In this document: positions 27,609-36,728 of the stretch, piece by piece
How positions within the stretch are numbered: the stretch's first letter is position 1
Layout of the letters: every line of letters begins with the position of its first letter
Notes under the pieces: generated by a model
What the model was told of the DNA's origin: nothing
Databases searched by the model: none
The model's input: only the letters and a program-made list of their open reading frames with translations
Program-made: the position numbers and the translations under genes
Source of the DNA: Paenibacillus periandrae
GTDB taxonomy: Bacteria > Bacillota > Bacilli > Paenibacillales > NBRC-103111
Reading direction: 5' to 3'
Assembly: GCF_022458865.1 (NCBI RefSeq)
Contig: NZ_JAJNMU010000029.1
Span: 1 to 64,000 of the forward strand
Length of the DNA: 64,000 nucleotides

Positions 27609-28982
27609 TTACTTCCTTGTACCTATAGCTTCAGCAAGTTGCCGACCTGGATGATCGTCTCGCAGGTAGGGTCCTTCACCGAAAATTTTCTCCCGATACG
27701 TCCCATCCCCGTACTCCCTTTGCACAAGTCCTCTGCGCTGAAGCTCGGGTACGACCAAATCGACAAATGCATTAATCGTTCCCGGCTGGATAATGTGACC
27801 GATATTAAACCCGTCAACACCGGTCTGTGCGATAAAATCCTCAATGGTGTCGGCGATTTGCTCCGGGCTCCCGATAGTTAATGAACTCGTACCGAAGGCG
27901 AAGAAATTGGCCAGCTCCTCTGCGGACCACTTCTTGTCCGGATCGGATCGTTTCCACGTCTCAATAATACCGCGATTGTCGCGCTTCTCGACAAATTCAA
28001 GCAGCTTGTCATCACCAAGCTTGGAGAAATCGATTCCTGACCATGCTCCTAACAGTGCAAATATGCCCTCAGTGCTGGAATATTGAAGAAAGCTCTCATA
28101 ACGGCTCTGCGCTTCAGCTTCGGTACGTCCTACAATCGGCGTGAGCTTAGGAAAAAATAACACCTTAGCAGGATCGCGTCCCTGCTGCTCAGCCCGTTCA
28201 CGTATATCCTGCACGATGAAGCGGGTAGCCTCGATCGTGGGCGTATTCAGAAAAATGCATTCCGCATGCTTGGCGGCAAATTCTCTGCCTCTTGCCGAAT
28301 TACCAGCCTGAAACAACATCGGGGTCCGTTGGGGTGACGGCTCGCTTAGATGAATGCCTGGAACTTGAAAAAATGTGCCTTGATGATGGATATCGTGCAC
28401 TTTGGAGGGATCGGTATAGATGCGTCGCGCCTTGTCCTGCACGACCGCGTCTTCCTCCCAGCTTGCTTCCCACAGCTTGTAGACGACATCCATATATTCA
28501 TCTCCGCGATCATAGCGCTCTATCAGACCAAGCTGCTCTTCCAAGCCGTAGTTTTTGGCAGCACTGTCCAGATTCGAGGTGACAATATTCCAGCCAACCC
28601 TGCCTTTAGTCAAATGATCCAGCGTGGACAGCTTGCGTGCCAATGCATAGGGATGCTCATACGTTGTGGAGAAGGTAGCCGCAAAGCCAAGATGCTTGGT
28701 CGCTGCGGCCATCGCCGGAATCAAGTAACTGGGATCATTTAATGGAACCTGAATCGCTTGACGGATCGCAGTATCCATGTTGCCCTGATATACATCATAC
28801 ACACCGAGCATATCAGCAAAAAAGATAGCATCGAACTTGCCTCGTTCCAAGGTTTGGGCCAGCTCAACCCAATACTTCAGACTGGTGTACTCATAGCTCC
28901 GATCTTCCGGGTGAGCCCATAAGCCTGGTGATGCGGTTGGACCGGAAATCGTGACAGCGTTCAAATAGATTCTTTTATTCAT
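27609..28982 (-). CDS. LLM flavin monooxygenase, NtaA/SnaA/DszA type (paralog 3)
   Basis: A 457-residue family member: LNAVTISGPTASPGLWAHPE, KYWVELAQTLERGKFDAIFF, STLDHLTKGRVGWNIVTSNL and GIHLSEPSPQRTPMLFQAGN. The cysteine of the CEPS motif found in the other four paralogs is a serine here. Closest to paralog 1 (DDHPGRQ at the C-terminus, SLTIGSPEQIAD). It is encoded immediately after the ABC importer genes and before the YciI-rhodanese fusion, with only 20-45 bases between genes. Confidence 0.9.
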   Translation of the reverse strand: MNKRIYLNAVTISGPTASPGLWAHPEDRSYEYTSLKYWVELAQTLERGKFDAIFFADMLGVYDVYQGNMDTAIRQAIQVPLNDPSYLIPAMAAATKHLGFAATFSTTYEHPYALARKLSTLDHLTKGRVGWNIVTSNLDSAAKNYGLEEQLGLIERYDRGDEYMDVVYKLWEASWEEDAVVQDKARRIYTDPSKVHDIHHQGTFFQVPGIHLSEPSPQRTPMLFQAGNSARGREFAAKHAECIFLNTPTIEATRFIVQDIRERAEQQGRDPAKVLFFPKLTPIVGRTEAEAQSRYESFLQYSSTEGIFALLGAWSGIDFSKLGDDKLLEFVEKRDNRGIIETWKRSDPDKKWSAEELANFFAFGTSSLTIGSPEQIADTIEDFIAQTGVDGFNIGHIIQPGTINAFVDLVVPELQRRGLVQREYGDGTYREKIFGEGPYLRDDHPGRQLAEAIGTRK

Positions 28983-29002
28983 AGTAGGAAATCCGCCTTT
29001 TT

Positions 29003-30079
29003 TTATTTTTTCGGCAAGAAACTCGTATTGAATGCTTGTTGAACATCCTCATTTTTCTTCAGTTGACCGATATCCTGCAATTGTTTGCTCAGTTCCTGCC
29101 ACCGTTCCAGCGACATATAGCCTACACCTTTGGTCGCCGCATCTCCACCGTAGATGAAATCTTTTTGCAGCTTTCCTTCATTCACGAGGTAATCGACAGA
29201 ATTTTCCTTATTGGCTTCGTTTAACACTTTAGCTACCTCTTCAATATTATCCTTGTAGTAGTCCCAGCCTTTGACTGATGCTTGCACATAAGCTTTAACG
29301 ACGTCCGGATGCTCTTTCAAATATTTTTCGGAAGTAATGATAATGCTGTAATACGGACGGTAGCCGGAATCAGCAACGAGCAGGGCATCAACATCAATAT
29401 TTTGCTGCTTCAGGCTATAGGGAGTATTGGTCGTATAGCCTTGTGTGAGCGCCTTTGGATCGTTAACGAAATTCGTGTATTGGCCAGTAAACTGTACCTC
29501 TTTAACACTGTCCAGCTTGTAGGATTTCTTTAAATAAGTCCAATATGCAGCCGTTAAAGCAGCATACACCGTACGACCGTTCAGATCAGAAAAGCTTTTA
29601 ATATTGTCGCCCTTGTGGAAGAAAATCGCTGATGGGCTTTTCTGCAAAAAGGCTGCTACACCCACGATAGGAATACCCTGCTCCCTCGCAATAAGGATAG
29701 AATCGGCACTGGCAAGTCCGAACTCTGCCTGCCCGGCAGCTACGATCTGTACAGCCGATACCTGCGCACCACCTGGTTTAATAGTCACGTCCAGGTTGCT
29801 GTCCTTATAAAAGCCTTTGGCTGAAGCAGCATACAGACCGGCATGTGTGGATTGGGCGAACCAGTCGAGAACCTGGGTAACCTTCGTTTTTTCTTTTAAA
29901 ATGGAGTCTGAAGCCGGAGCCGTGCTGCCTGCCGGTGGTGCTGTTGCGGCTGCAGGTGCCTTGGTTGGCTCTGACGGAGCCGTAGGGGCGGCAGCCGGTT
30001 TGGGCGTGCTTCCGCAAGCGGCCAATATCTGGAATGATAATAAGGAGATAATGAGCAAGCTTACATTTTTTTTCAACAT
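29003..30079 (-). CDS. SsuA/NMT1-type ABC substrate-binding lipoprotein
   Basis: A 358-residue extracellular binding protein. It has a signal peptide with lipobox ending at C22 (ILAAC), an Ala/Pro/Thr-rich linker (about residues 26-58) and an NMT1/THI5-like domain (KVTQVLDWFAQSTHAGLYAA, GQAEFGLASADSILIAREQG). The family binds aliphatic sulfonates, taurine, thiamine precursors and related small molecules. The tryptophan-bearing DWF.QSTHAG start also occurs in pyrimidine-precursor binding proteins, so the ligand may be an S- or N-heterocycle rather than a simple sulfonate. GGAGGG precedes the ATG. Confidence 0.88.
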   Translation of the reverse strand: MLKKNVSLLIISLLSFQILAACGSTPKPAAAPTAPSEPTKAPAAATAPPAGSTAPASDSILKEKTKVTQVLDWFAQSTHAGLYAASAKGFYKDSNLDVTIKPGGAQVSAVQIVAAGQAEFGLASADSILIAREQGIPIVGVAAFLQKSPSAIFFHKGDNIKSFSDLNGRTVYAALTAAYWTYLKKSYKLDSVKEVQFTGQYTNFVNDPKALTQGYTTNTPYSLKQQNIDVDALLVADSGYRPYYSIIITSEKYLKEHPDVVKAYVQASVKGWDYYKDNIEEVAKVLNEANKENSVDYLVNEGKLQKDFIYGGDAATKGVGYMSLERWQELSKQLQDIGQLKKNEDVQQAFNTSFLPKK

Positions 30080-30105
30080 GGTTATCCCTCCGTAGGTGTA
30101 AGTGA

Positions 30106-30900
30106 TTAGTTTTCCGTCTTCATCTCTGATTCATGCCAAGAGCTTAATAACCTTTTTGCAAGTGCATTGACAAAAAGAAAAAATGAGATGCCAAGCAGTG
30201 AAGCGGTAAGGCCGCAAGCAAATAGATAAGGTGTCTGCAGCCGCATGGCTGCAAAAGTAATTGAAAAGCCAAGTCCGCCATTGCTGCCACCGATACCGGC
30301 AATGTACTCACCTACAATCGCCCCGATAACGGACAATGTGCATGATATTTTCATCCCGCCAACGATATATGGCAAAGCAGCAGGAATACGGAGCTTCCAC
30401 ATCCTCTGCCAGCCATTGGCATTGTAGAGATAGAACAGGTTTTTTAAATTTTGCTCGGTGGAGTGAAGCCCGATCAGCGTATTGGACAGCATCGGAAAAA
30501 ATCCGATAAGAAACGCTATAGTGACAATCGCATTAAGCCCCGGCCCCAACCAGATGACTATAATCGGGACAATCGCAACGATAGGGATCGTTTGTAATAC
30601 GATTGCATAAGGATACACGCTGCGTTCGATGATTCTTGAGCTGGCTAACAGAATAGCACCGGCGACTCCAATGATCAGACTAAGGACGAACCCAAGCACC
30701 GATTCAAAAGCGGTAGTTAATGCCGCATGCCACAAATCAGCCCCATTATCCAACACAGCTGCAAACACATCAGTCGGTTTGGGCAGTAAAAAAACAGGTG
30801 TACCCAGCAGCTGCAGAATGAATTGCCAGCCGGCAATGAATAGGACAAAGGCTAATAAAGGCGGTAACAATCCGGAACGCAATCGTCCTGACAAATGCAC
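30106..30900 (-). CDS. SsuC/TauC-type ABC transporter permease
   Basis: A 264-residue membrane permease with six predicted helices and the ATPase-docking loop (FYLYNANGWQRMWKLRIPAALPYIVGG). The start codon appears to be GTG with AGAGGGG just upstream. It lies between the ATPase gene and the binding-protein gene, 17 and 26 bases away, and completes an SsuABC-type importer for small organosulfur or similar compounds. Confidence 0.88.
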   Translation of the reverse strand: MHLSGRLRSGLLPPLLAFVLFIAGWQFILQLLGTPVFLLPKPTDVFAAVLDNGADLWHAALTTAFESVLGFVLSLIIGVAGAILLASSRIIERSVYPYAIVLQTIPIVAIVPIIVIWLGPGLNAIVTIAFLIGFFPMLSNTLIGLHSTEQNLKNLFYLYNANGWQRMWKLRIPAALPYIVGGMKISCTLSVIGAIVGEYIAGIGGSNGGLGFSITFAAMRLQTPYLFACGLTASLLGISFFLFVNALAKRLLSSWHESEMKTEN

Positions 30901-30917
30901 TTCCCCCTCTCTGTAAA

Positions 30918-31685
30918 TTAATGTCGAAGAACTGCGTTGACCCGGGAAGCTAATTCATTGAATTGAGGGCTGGTACGAAAATCCTCCTGTCGTGGAGCCG
31001 AGGTGTGTACATCAATTTGACCGACGATTCGGCCTGGTCGTGGTGTCATCACAGCAATTCGTGTTGAAAGGTACACAGCTTCGAATACGTTATGTGTAAC
31101 GAACAATACGGTCATTCGCGGATTGGCCGACCAGATACCGAGTAATTCCTGCTGCAGCGTCTGTCGGGTAAGTTCGTCCAACGCACCAAACGGTTCATCC
31201 ATCAATAGCAGATCCGGTTGAGCAACGAGCGAGCGGGCGATAGACACTCTCATCTTCATACCGCCAGACAACTCCCGAGGTAATGATTTGGAATAATCCT
31301 TCAACCCGACCAACTCCAGCACACGCAGCGATTCCTCGGTCCGCTGTTTGCGTGATATCCCCTTAAGCTCAAGCGGCAGTGCAACATTATCCAGTACATT
31401 GCACCAAGGCATAAGCGTTGCATCCTGAAACACGTAAGCAAGGCGTCCGCTTTTTCGCACTGAATCCGCTGTACCACCCATCACCTGCAGATTGCCTCCG
31501 CTCGGTTCACTCAAGCCCGCAATCATCCGCAAAATCGTTGATTTGCCGCAGCCGGATGGACCGACAAAGGAAATAAACTCACCTTCTCGCACCAGAAGAT
31601 TTGCGTCTTGTACGGCAATGGTACGATTAGCATATTTCTTCTCCACTCGTTCCAGTTGGACAAGGGGTTGAGCTGTATTATGCAT
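30918..31685 (-). CDS. SsuB/TauB-type ABC transporter ATPase
   Basis: A 255-residue ATPase with Walker A GPSGCGKST, Q-loop in VFQDATLMPW, signature LSGGMKMRVSIARSL, Walker B LLLMDEPFGALD and the switch histidine in LFVTHNVFEAVYL. The ATG at 31685 is preferred because AGAGGGGG lies upstream; the frame extends to 31745 without a ribosome site. It energises the adjacent permease. The domain set and short C-terminus match SsuB/TauB rather than sugar ATPases. Confidence 0.9.
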   Translation of the reverse strand: MHNTAQPLVQLERVEKKYANRTIAVQDANLLVREGEFISFVGPSGCGKSTILRMIAGLSEPSGGNLQVMGGTADSVRKSGRLAYVFQDATLMPWCNVLDNVALPLELKGISRKQRTEESLRVLELVGLKDYSKSLPRELSGGMKMRVSIARSLVAQPDLLLMDEPFGALDELTRQTLQQELLGIWSANPRMTVLFVTHNVFEAVYLSTRIAVMTPRPGRIVGQIDVHTSAPRQEDFRTSPQFNELASRVNAVLRH

Positions 31686-31765
31686 GCTGTTTCCCCCTCT
31701 TAAATAACTTAACTTATGGTTATAGTCGGATTTGACGCAATCCATTCCTAATTGTAGCCTTCGTG

Positions 31766-33061
31766 TTACGCCCGCTGGCTGGCTTCAATCGCTTGCTGTA
31801 AATCATAAAGAATATCCTCGATCCCTTCTGTACCAACCGATAATCGAACCAGCCCCGGTGTAACGCCAGTCGATAGCTGTTCAGCTTCCTGCAGCTGCTG
31901 ATGCGTCGTACTTGCAGGGTGAATAATTAACGATTTAGAGTCCCCGACATTCGCCAGATGCGAGAATAAGGTCACAGCATTTATCAGCTTTTTGCCTGCT
32001 TCAATACCGCCTTTGATTTCGAACGTAAGGATAGCACCTTGACCGTTAGGCAAATATTTGGTGACAAGTCCATGAGAAGGATGACTTTCCAGTCCTGGAT
32101 AATTAACCCACTCGACAGCTTCATGTTGTTCTAAATAACGAGCAACCTTCAGCGCGTTCTCGCTGTGACGTTCCAGCCGAAGATGCAGCGTCTCCAGCCC
32201 CTGCAGCAGCAAAAATGAGTTGAATGGTGAGATCGAGGCTCCTAAATCACGAAGCAGCTGAACTCGGGCTTTAATAATATATGCGAGCGGGCCCAGTGCA
32301 TCTGTGTAGACAAGACCGTGGTAGCTTGGATCCGGCTGTGTCAAGCCAGGAAACTTATCATTAGCCGTCCAATCGAATTTGCCGCTATCCACAATAATTC
32401 CACCTATTGAGGTTCCATGACCACCGATGAATTTTGTCGCGGAATGAACTACAATATCAGCTCCGAATTCGATGGGGCGAAGCAGGTAAGGACTCGGAAA
32501 TGTATTGTCGACAATTAGCGGGATACCATGCTCGTGTGCAATTTGAGCTACTGCTTCAATGTCGAGAATATCACCTTTGGGATTACCGACTGTTTCGGCA
32601 AATATTGCTTTCGTTTTCTCGTTAATAGCATTTTTAAAATTTTCCGGGTCAGACGGATCGACGAAACGTACGGTGATACCAAGCTTGGGCAATGTCTGGG
32701 AAAACAAATTGTAGGTGCCGCCATATAAGCTTGTTGCCGACACAATCTCATCCCCGGCTCCGGCAATGTTTAGAATGGAAAACGAAATAGCTGCCTGACC
32801 GGATGCAGTTGCCAATGCCCCGACGCCACCTTCCAGTGCCGCAATTCGTTTCTCAAATACATCGGTTGTCGGGTTCATCAGGCGTGTATAAATATTGCCA
32901 AACTCCTTGAGACCGAACAGATTGGCTGCGTGCTCCGTATCGCGAAATGTATAGGATGTCGTCTGGTAGATCGGAACCGCTCGTGCATTCGTTGCCGGAT
33001 CTACTTCCTGCCCCGCATGGATAGCCAAGGTGCCCAATTGTAATTTTCTTTTCTCTGTCAT
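31766..33061 (-). CDS. metY: O-acetylhomoserine sulfhydrylase (MetY type)
   Basis: A 431-residue PLP enzyme of the Cys/Met metabolism family, length and motifs matching O-acetylhomoserine aminocarboxypropyltransferases. These combine O-acetylhomoserine with sulfide or thiols. The N-terminus LGTLAIHAGQEVDPATNARA and YQTTSYTFRDTEHAANLF are characteristic; the PLP lysine lies in VVHSATKFIGGHG. It is encoded between paralog 4 and the importer. There it could capture sulfide or methanethiol released by the monooxygenases into homocysteine or methionine. GAGGAGG precedes the ATG. Confidence 0.92.
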   Translation of the reverse strand: MTEKRKLQLGTLAIHAGQEVDPATNARAVPIYQTTSYTFRDTEHAANLFGLKEFGNIYTRLMNPTTDVFEKRIAALEGGVGALATASGQAAISFSILNIAGAGDEIVSATSLYGGTYNLFSQTLPKLGITVRFVDPSDPENFKNAINEKTKAIFAETVGNPKGDILDIEAVAQIAHEHGIPLIVDNTFPSPYLLRPIEFGADIVVHSATKFIGGHGTSIGGIIVDSGKFDWTANDKFPGLTQPDPSYHGLVYTDALGPLAYIIKARVQLLRDLGASISPFNSFLLLQGLETLHLRLERHSENALKVARYLEQHEAVEWVNYPGLESHPSHGLVTKYLPNGQGAILTFEIKGGIEAGKKLINAVTLFSHLANVGDSKSLIIHPASTTHQQLQEAEQLSTGVTPGLVRLSVGTEGIEDILYDLQQAIEASQRA

Positions 33062-33102
33062 ATTCGTTCATCCTCCTCATAATGGTTAACTTGTCGTGAC
33101 AT

Positions 33103-34437
33103 TCATTCCATAACCTGGCCCAAGAGCTTGTGGCGAAACACACCTGTGGTATACTCGGTTTGAACACGTCCCCTGTGTTGTAACACCGGAACGACCTTGC
33201 TTACGAATTGTTCGAACGTTTCCGATCGGGTCGCATAGGCGATGTTATAGCCATCTACTCCCGTATGATCCATAAACTGTTCCAGCTGATCGGATATTTG
33301 CTCAGGCGTACCGACACGTAATGACCCTACACCGCCAAAGGCAAAATATTTGGACAGTTGTTCAATCCCCCATTCCTCGTCCCCGCCATTTCGCTTGAAA
33401 AACTCAAACAAATAATTGGTTCCACTGCGCTGCTCGCCCTTACGAATAAAAGCCAGCAGGTCGTCGGAGCTGACCGTGGAGAAATCTACGCCAGTCCACA
33501 CCGATAATAGGGATAACGCACCTTCCGGACTGGAATATGCCAACAAGTTATGCAGCTCTTGCTGAGCCTCTTCCTCCGTAGCGCCGATCACCGGGTTGAT
33601 TTTCGGGAAAAAGAGCACCTCCTCGGGATTACGTCCGTATCGCTCAGCCCTCTGACGGATATCCTGGACAAGAAATTTCGTTTCATTCTCTGTCATTGCA
33701 TTGAGGAAAATGCACTCGGCATGTTTGGCAGCGAACTCTCGCCCTCGATCGGAGGAGCCTGCCTGGAACAGCACCGGTGTACGCTGTGGAGAAGGCTCGC
33801 ATAAATGGATGCCCGGCACTTTAAAATATTTGCCTTCGTGGCCGATTTCATGTACTTTAGCGGGATCGGCGTAGATGCGGTTGATTCGATCACGCACAAC
33901 AGCGTCGTTCTCCCAGCTTTTCTCCCATAGCTTATGGCATACTTCCAGGTATTCGTCTCCGCGATTGTACCGCTCATCATGATCCAGCTGCTCCAAACCG
34001 TAATTACGAGCTGTGCTATCCAGATTGGACATCACCATATTCCAGCCCAATCGACCGTCAGTGAGATGGTCAAGCGTCGACATCTTTCGTGCCAAAGCAT
34101 AGGGATGCTCGTATGATAACGAAGCCGTCAGTACGAACCCCAGATGTTCAGTAGCAGCTGCCATGGCCGGGATCGCATAGGATGGATCATTTATAGGAAA
34201 ATACATTCCTTCCCGTACCGCTGTATCTCTGCTGCCTTGATAGACATCGTACACCCCAAGTATATCTGCAAAAAATAAAGCGTCGAACTTTCCTCTTTCC
34301 AGAGTTTGAGCGAGCTCAATCCAATAATCCAAATCCTTGTAACGTTCTACCCGATTACCGGGGTACAGCCATAATCCAGCATTATCCTGCACGGGATTGG
34401 CCATTTCTACCGCATTTAATCGCATACGCTTTGCCAT
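33103..34437 (-). CDS. LLM flavin monooxygenase, NtaA/SnaA/DszA type (paralog 4)
   Basis: A family member of about 444 residues: LNAVEMANPVQDNAGLWLYP, YWIELAQTLERGKFDALFFA, STLDHLTDGRLGWNMVMSNL and GIHLCEPSPQRTPVLFQAGS. The more likely ATG is at 34437, after GGTGGTG; an in-frame start at 34452 is possible. It is intermediate between the two paralog groups (SPEGALSLLSVWTGVDF) and shorter at the C-terminus. It is the first gene of the long operon ending at 22501, and its promoter carries a TetR-type operator. Confidence 0.9.
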   Translation of the reverse strand: MAKRMRLNAVEMANPVQDNAGLWLYPGNRVERYKDLDYWIELAQTLERGKFDALFFADILGVYDVYQGSRDTAVREGMYFPINDPSYAIPAMAAATEHLGFVLTASLSYEHPYALARKMSTLDHLTDGRLGWNMVMSNLDSTARNYGLEQLDHDERYNRGDEYLEVCHKLWEKSWENDAVVRDRINRIYADPAKVHEIGHEGKYFKVPGIHLCEPSPQRTPVLFQAGSSDRGREFAAKHAECIFLNAMTENETKFLVQDIRQRAERYGRNPEEVLFFPKINPVIGATEEEAQQELHNLLAYSSPEGALSLLSVWTGVDFSTVSSDDLLAFIRKGEQRSGTNYLFEFFKRNGGDEEWGIEQLSKYFAFGGVGSLRVGTPEQISDQLEQFMDHTGVDGYNIAYATRSETFEQFVSKVVPVLQHRGRVQTEYTTGVFRHKLLGQVME

Positions 34438-34536
34438 TCTAATCACCACCATGTCCGCTGATCATGATCAGCTTTCATCGATCTCCTCTCTATTTATTTT
34501 TTATTCCAAGTATTTCGATGCGATTTAATTAATATC

Positions 34537-34565
34537 AATATAAGGGATGCATAAAATTCTGTCAA
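34537..34565 (-). promoter_or_regulatory. sigma-A promoter of the long organosulfur operon
   Basis: Perfect -35 TTGACA (34560-34565) and -10 TATATT (34537-34542) with a 17-base spacer, about 100 bases upstream of the paralog 4 start. A TetR-type operator lies eight bases beyond the -35 box, the same geometry as at the paralog 5 promoter. Confidence 0.8.
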
Positions 34566-34573
34566 TTAAAATT

Positions 34574-34589
34574 ATACAAACGTATGTAT
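34574..34589. promoter_or_regulatory. TetR-type operator upstream of paralog 4
   Basis: The near-palindrome ATACAAACGTATGTAT matches, in reverse complement, the site at 36067-36082 beside the tetR gene base for base. It lies eight bases upstream of a -35 box and four bases from the paralog 5 stop codon. It is therefore a strong candidate target of the adjacent TetR protein. Confidence 0.75.
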
Positions 34590-34592
34590 AAG

Positions 34593-35969
34593 TTAATTTA
34601 TGGAAAATAATTGTACTTGTTTACCTGGATGATCAGCTGGCAATTGATTGCCTGAACCGAACAGCTTATGGCGCAAAGTACCTGTCTGGTACTCGGTTTG
34701 CACACGACCGCGATTTTGCAAAATCGGAACGACCTGCTCAGCAAATTCCACAATGCCCGAGGGTCTGACCATGTACGAGATGTTAAAGCCGTCCACATCC
34801 GTTTCATCGATAAAACGTTCCATGTAATCGGCAATTTGCTCCGGTGTGCCCGCCGTTACACCCCCTAAGCCTCCGAAAGCAAACAGCTTGGCGAGTTCCG
34901 CGAGTGTCCATTTTTTGTCCTTGTCATACCGGTGCAAGGAATCCGCTGTATGCTGGGTTCCACTCCCTCTTTTTTCCAAAAACTGCAGCAACTCCTCTTC
35001 TTTATAGGCAGACAAATCGATACCGGTCCATGAAGAAACCAGAGCCAGTGTGCCCTCGGTGCTAACATGGGATAAATAATCGGCAAGCCTCTCCTTAGCC
35101 TCCTCTTCGGTTGTACCCATAACGGGAAGCAGCCTGGGATAGAACTTGATACCTTTCGGATCGCGTCCCAACTGCTCGGCACGCCTGCGAATGTCAGCGG
35201 TCAGGAACTTTGTTTCCTCGGACGTAATGGCATTCAGAAAAATACATTCTGCATGCTTGGCAGCAAATTCCCTGCCTCGTTCCGATGAGCCTGCCTGAAA
35301 CAAAACCGGAGTCCGCTGCGCAGAAGGCTCACATAGATGAATGCCCGGTACACGGAAAAATTTACCTTCGTGCTGAATATCGTGCACCTTCGATGGGTCG
35401 GTATAAATGCGAGCCTGTCGGTCACGAATTACCGCATCGTCCTCCCAACTGCGTTCCCATAGCTTGTAGCAGACCTCAAGAAACTCGTCTCCCCGGTCAT
35501 ACCTCACATCATGGTCCAACTGGTCTGTCAGGCCAAAATTTAAAGCAGCGCTCTTCAAATTTGAGGTAACCACGTTCCAGGCAATGCGACCGTCTGTCAG
35601 ATGATCAAGCGTCGTCATCTTACGAGCGAGTGAATAAGGATGATCGTAAGTAATGGAACATGTTACGGTAAAACCCAAATGACTTGTAACCGAAGCCATC
35701 GCTGGAATGAAATAGGTCGGATCGTTTTTCGGTACACTCATTGCCTCACGCACAGCTACGTCGCTGCTGTTCTGATAGGTGGTCAGGACGCCGAGTGCAT
35801 CCGGAAAAAACACCGTATCGAATTTGGCACGTTCGAGCAGTTGAGCCAGCTCAACCCAGTACGATAAATCTTTATATCGGTCCGTATGATCATCCGGATG
35901 AGTCCACAAATAAGTTGCCCCAGTCGGGGAGCTATGCTCGATTAAATTCAATCCAATTCGTTTGCTCAT
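34593..35969 (-). CDS. LLM flavin monooxygenase, NtaA/SnaA/DszA type (paralog 5)
   Basis: A 458-residue family member: LNLIEHSSPTGATYLWTHPD, YWVELAQLLERAKFDTVFFP, TTLDHLTDGRIAWNVVTSNL and GIHLCEPSAQRTPVLFQAGS. The conserved GW of GRIGWN is AW here. It is closest to paralog 2. The ATG at 35969 has a GAAGGG-type site; the frame extends to 36002. It has its own promoter and TetR-type operators and is separated from the downstream operon by a second promoter, so it may be expressed independently. Confidence 0.9.
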   Translation of the reverse strand: MSKRIGLNLIEHSSPTGATYLWTHPDDHTDRYKDLSYWVELAQLLERAKFDTVFFPDALGVLTTYQNSSDVAVREAMSVPKNDPTYFIPAMASVTSHLGFTVTCSITYDHPYSLARKMTTLDHLTDGRIAWNVVTSNLKSAALNFGLTDQLDHDVRYDRGDEFLEVCYKLWERSWEDDAVIRDRQARIYTDPSKVHDIQHEGKFFRVPGIHLCEPSAQRTPVLFQAGSSERGREFAAKHAECIFLNAITSEETKFLTADIRRRAEQLGRDPKGIKFYPRLLPVMGTTEEEAKERLADYLSHVSTEGTLALVSSWTGIDLSAYKEEELLQFLEKRGSGTQHTADSLHRYDKDKKWTLAELAKLFAFGGLGGVTAGTPEQIADYMERFIDETDVDGFNISYMVRPSGIVEFAEQVVPILQNRGRVQTEYQTGTLRHKLFGSGNQLPADHPGKQVQLFSIN

Positions 35970-36029
35970 ACAGTGCCTGCCCTTCTTATCCATTAATATC
36001 ATACTATTCCGGTATGATTAATAATTAAC

Positions 36030-36058
36030 AGAATACAACCATCTCTAGTAACTGTCAA
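36030..36058 (-). promoter_or_regulatory. sigma-A promoter of paralog 5
   Basis: -35 TTGACA (36053-36058) and -10 TATTCT (36030-36035) with a 17-base spacer, about 60 bases upstream of the paralog 5 start. A TetR-type operator begins eight bases upstream of the -35 box. Confidence 0.8.
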
Positions 36059-36066
36059 CAAGAATT

Positions 36067-36103
36067 ATACATACGTTTGTATAAATCAAACAAACGTATG
36101 TTA
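36067..36103. promoter_or_regulatory. paired TetR-type operators
   Basis: Two sites are adjacent: ATACATACGTTTGTAT (36067-36082) and AAACAAACGTATGTTA (36088-36103). Their outer halves form a larger inverted repeat with perfect 12-base arms, ACATACGTTTGT and ACAAACGTATGT, nine bases apart. They lie between tetR and paralog 5. Confidence 0.75.
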
Positions 36104-36131
36104 TATTGTAAAAATACAGGATCAAATCATG

Positions 36132-36728
36132 TTATTTCATATCGGTATTCACGCCCAGACCTCTCAACACATAACAGGTAAGCTCAGCCAGTAAATCCTC
36201 ATAAGTCAGCTCATCCTCTGTTGCAACAGTGGCAATGTTCCTGCGACTGGAATGTGCAAATATCGAACCCATAACAAAAAGCAGAGTCGTATCCAATGAA
36301 TGAAAGCTGAACAGCCCTTGATCATGGCCTCTTTTCAGAATATCACGAATTTTCTCATACATTGGCAAAATATGCTTTTGGACAATCAGGAAACGGGCTG
36401 TAATCAAATGCGTCTCATGCCGTAATATACTGATGATCTCCGGGTCCCTTAGTCGGAAAGCAAGCACTTCTCTCATAATATTACGCAGCTCTACCTCAGG
36501 ATCGTCCTTCTCGGCATCTACCATCTTGTCAACTCGATCCATTGGCATAAAGGTCTCGAACAAAGCTTCAAAGATTTGATCCTTACCACCAAAATAATAA
36601 GAAATCATGCCGAGATTGGTACCCGCCTCCTTACAGATTTGTCTCACACTGGTTCCATCAAAACCTTGCTTGGCAAACAACTCCTTGGCCGTCAATAATA
36701 TTCTTAATTTTGCATCTTGCTGGTTCAT
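36132..36728 (-). CDS. TetR-family transcriptional regulator
   Basis: A TetR regulator of about 198 residues. The N-terminal helix-turn-helix reads ILLTAKELFAKQGFDGTSVR followed by QICKEAGTNLGMISYYFGGK. The C-terminal helical domain (IREVLAFRLRDPEIISILRH in part, then KILPMYEKIRDILKRGHDQG-like helices) binds an unknown ligand. ATG at 36728 has AGGAG 11 bases upstream; an in-frame ATG at 36749 is an alternative. It probably controls paralog 5 and the long operon through the shared operators. Its first 92 bases are duplicated at 38.6 kb. Confidence 0.9.
   Translation of the reverse strand: MNQQDAKLRILLTAKELFAKQGFDGTSVRQICKEAGTNLGMISYYFGGKDQIFEALFETFMPMDRVDKMVDAEKDDPEVELRNIMREVLAFRLRDPEIISILRHETHLITARFLIVQKHILPMYEKIRDILKRGHDQGLFSFHSLDTTLLFVMGSIFAHSSRRNIATVATEDELTYEDLLAELTCYVLRGLGVNTDMK

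Noticed and set aside
22501..36002. CRISPR or tandem repeat origin for the repeated similarity across this region.
   Set aside because: The similarity comes from five full-length paralogous genes, not short spaced repeats.
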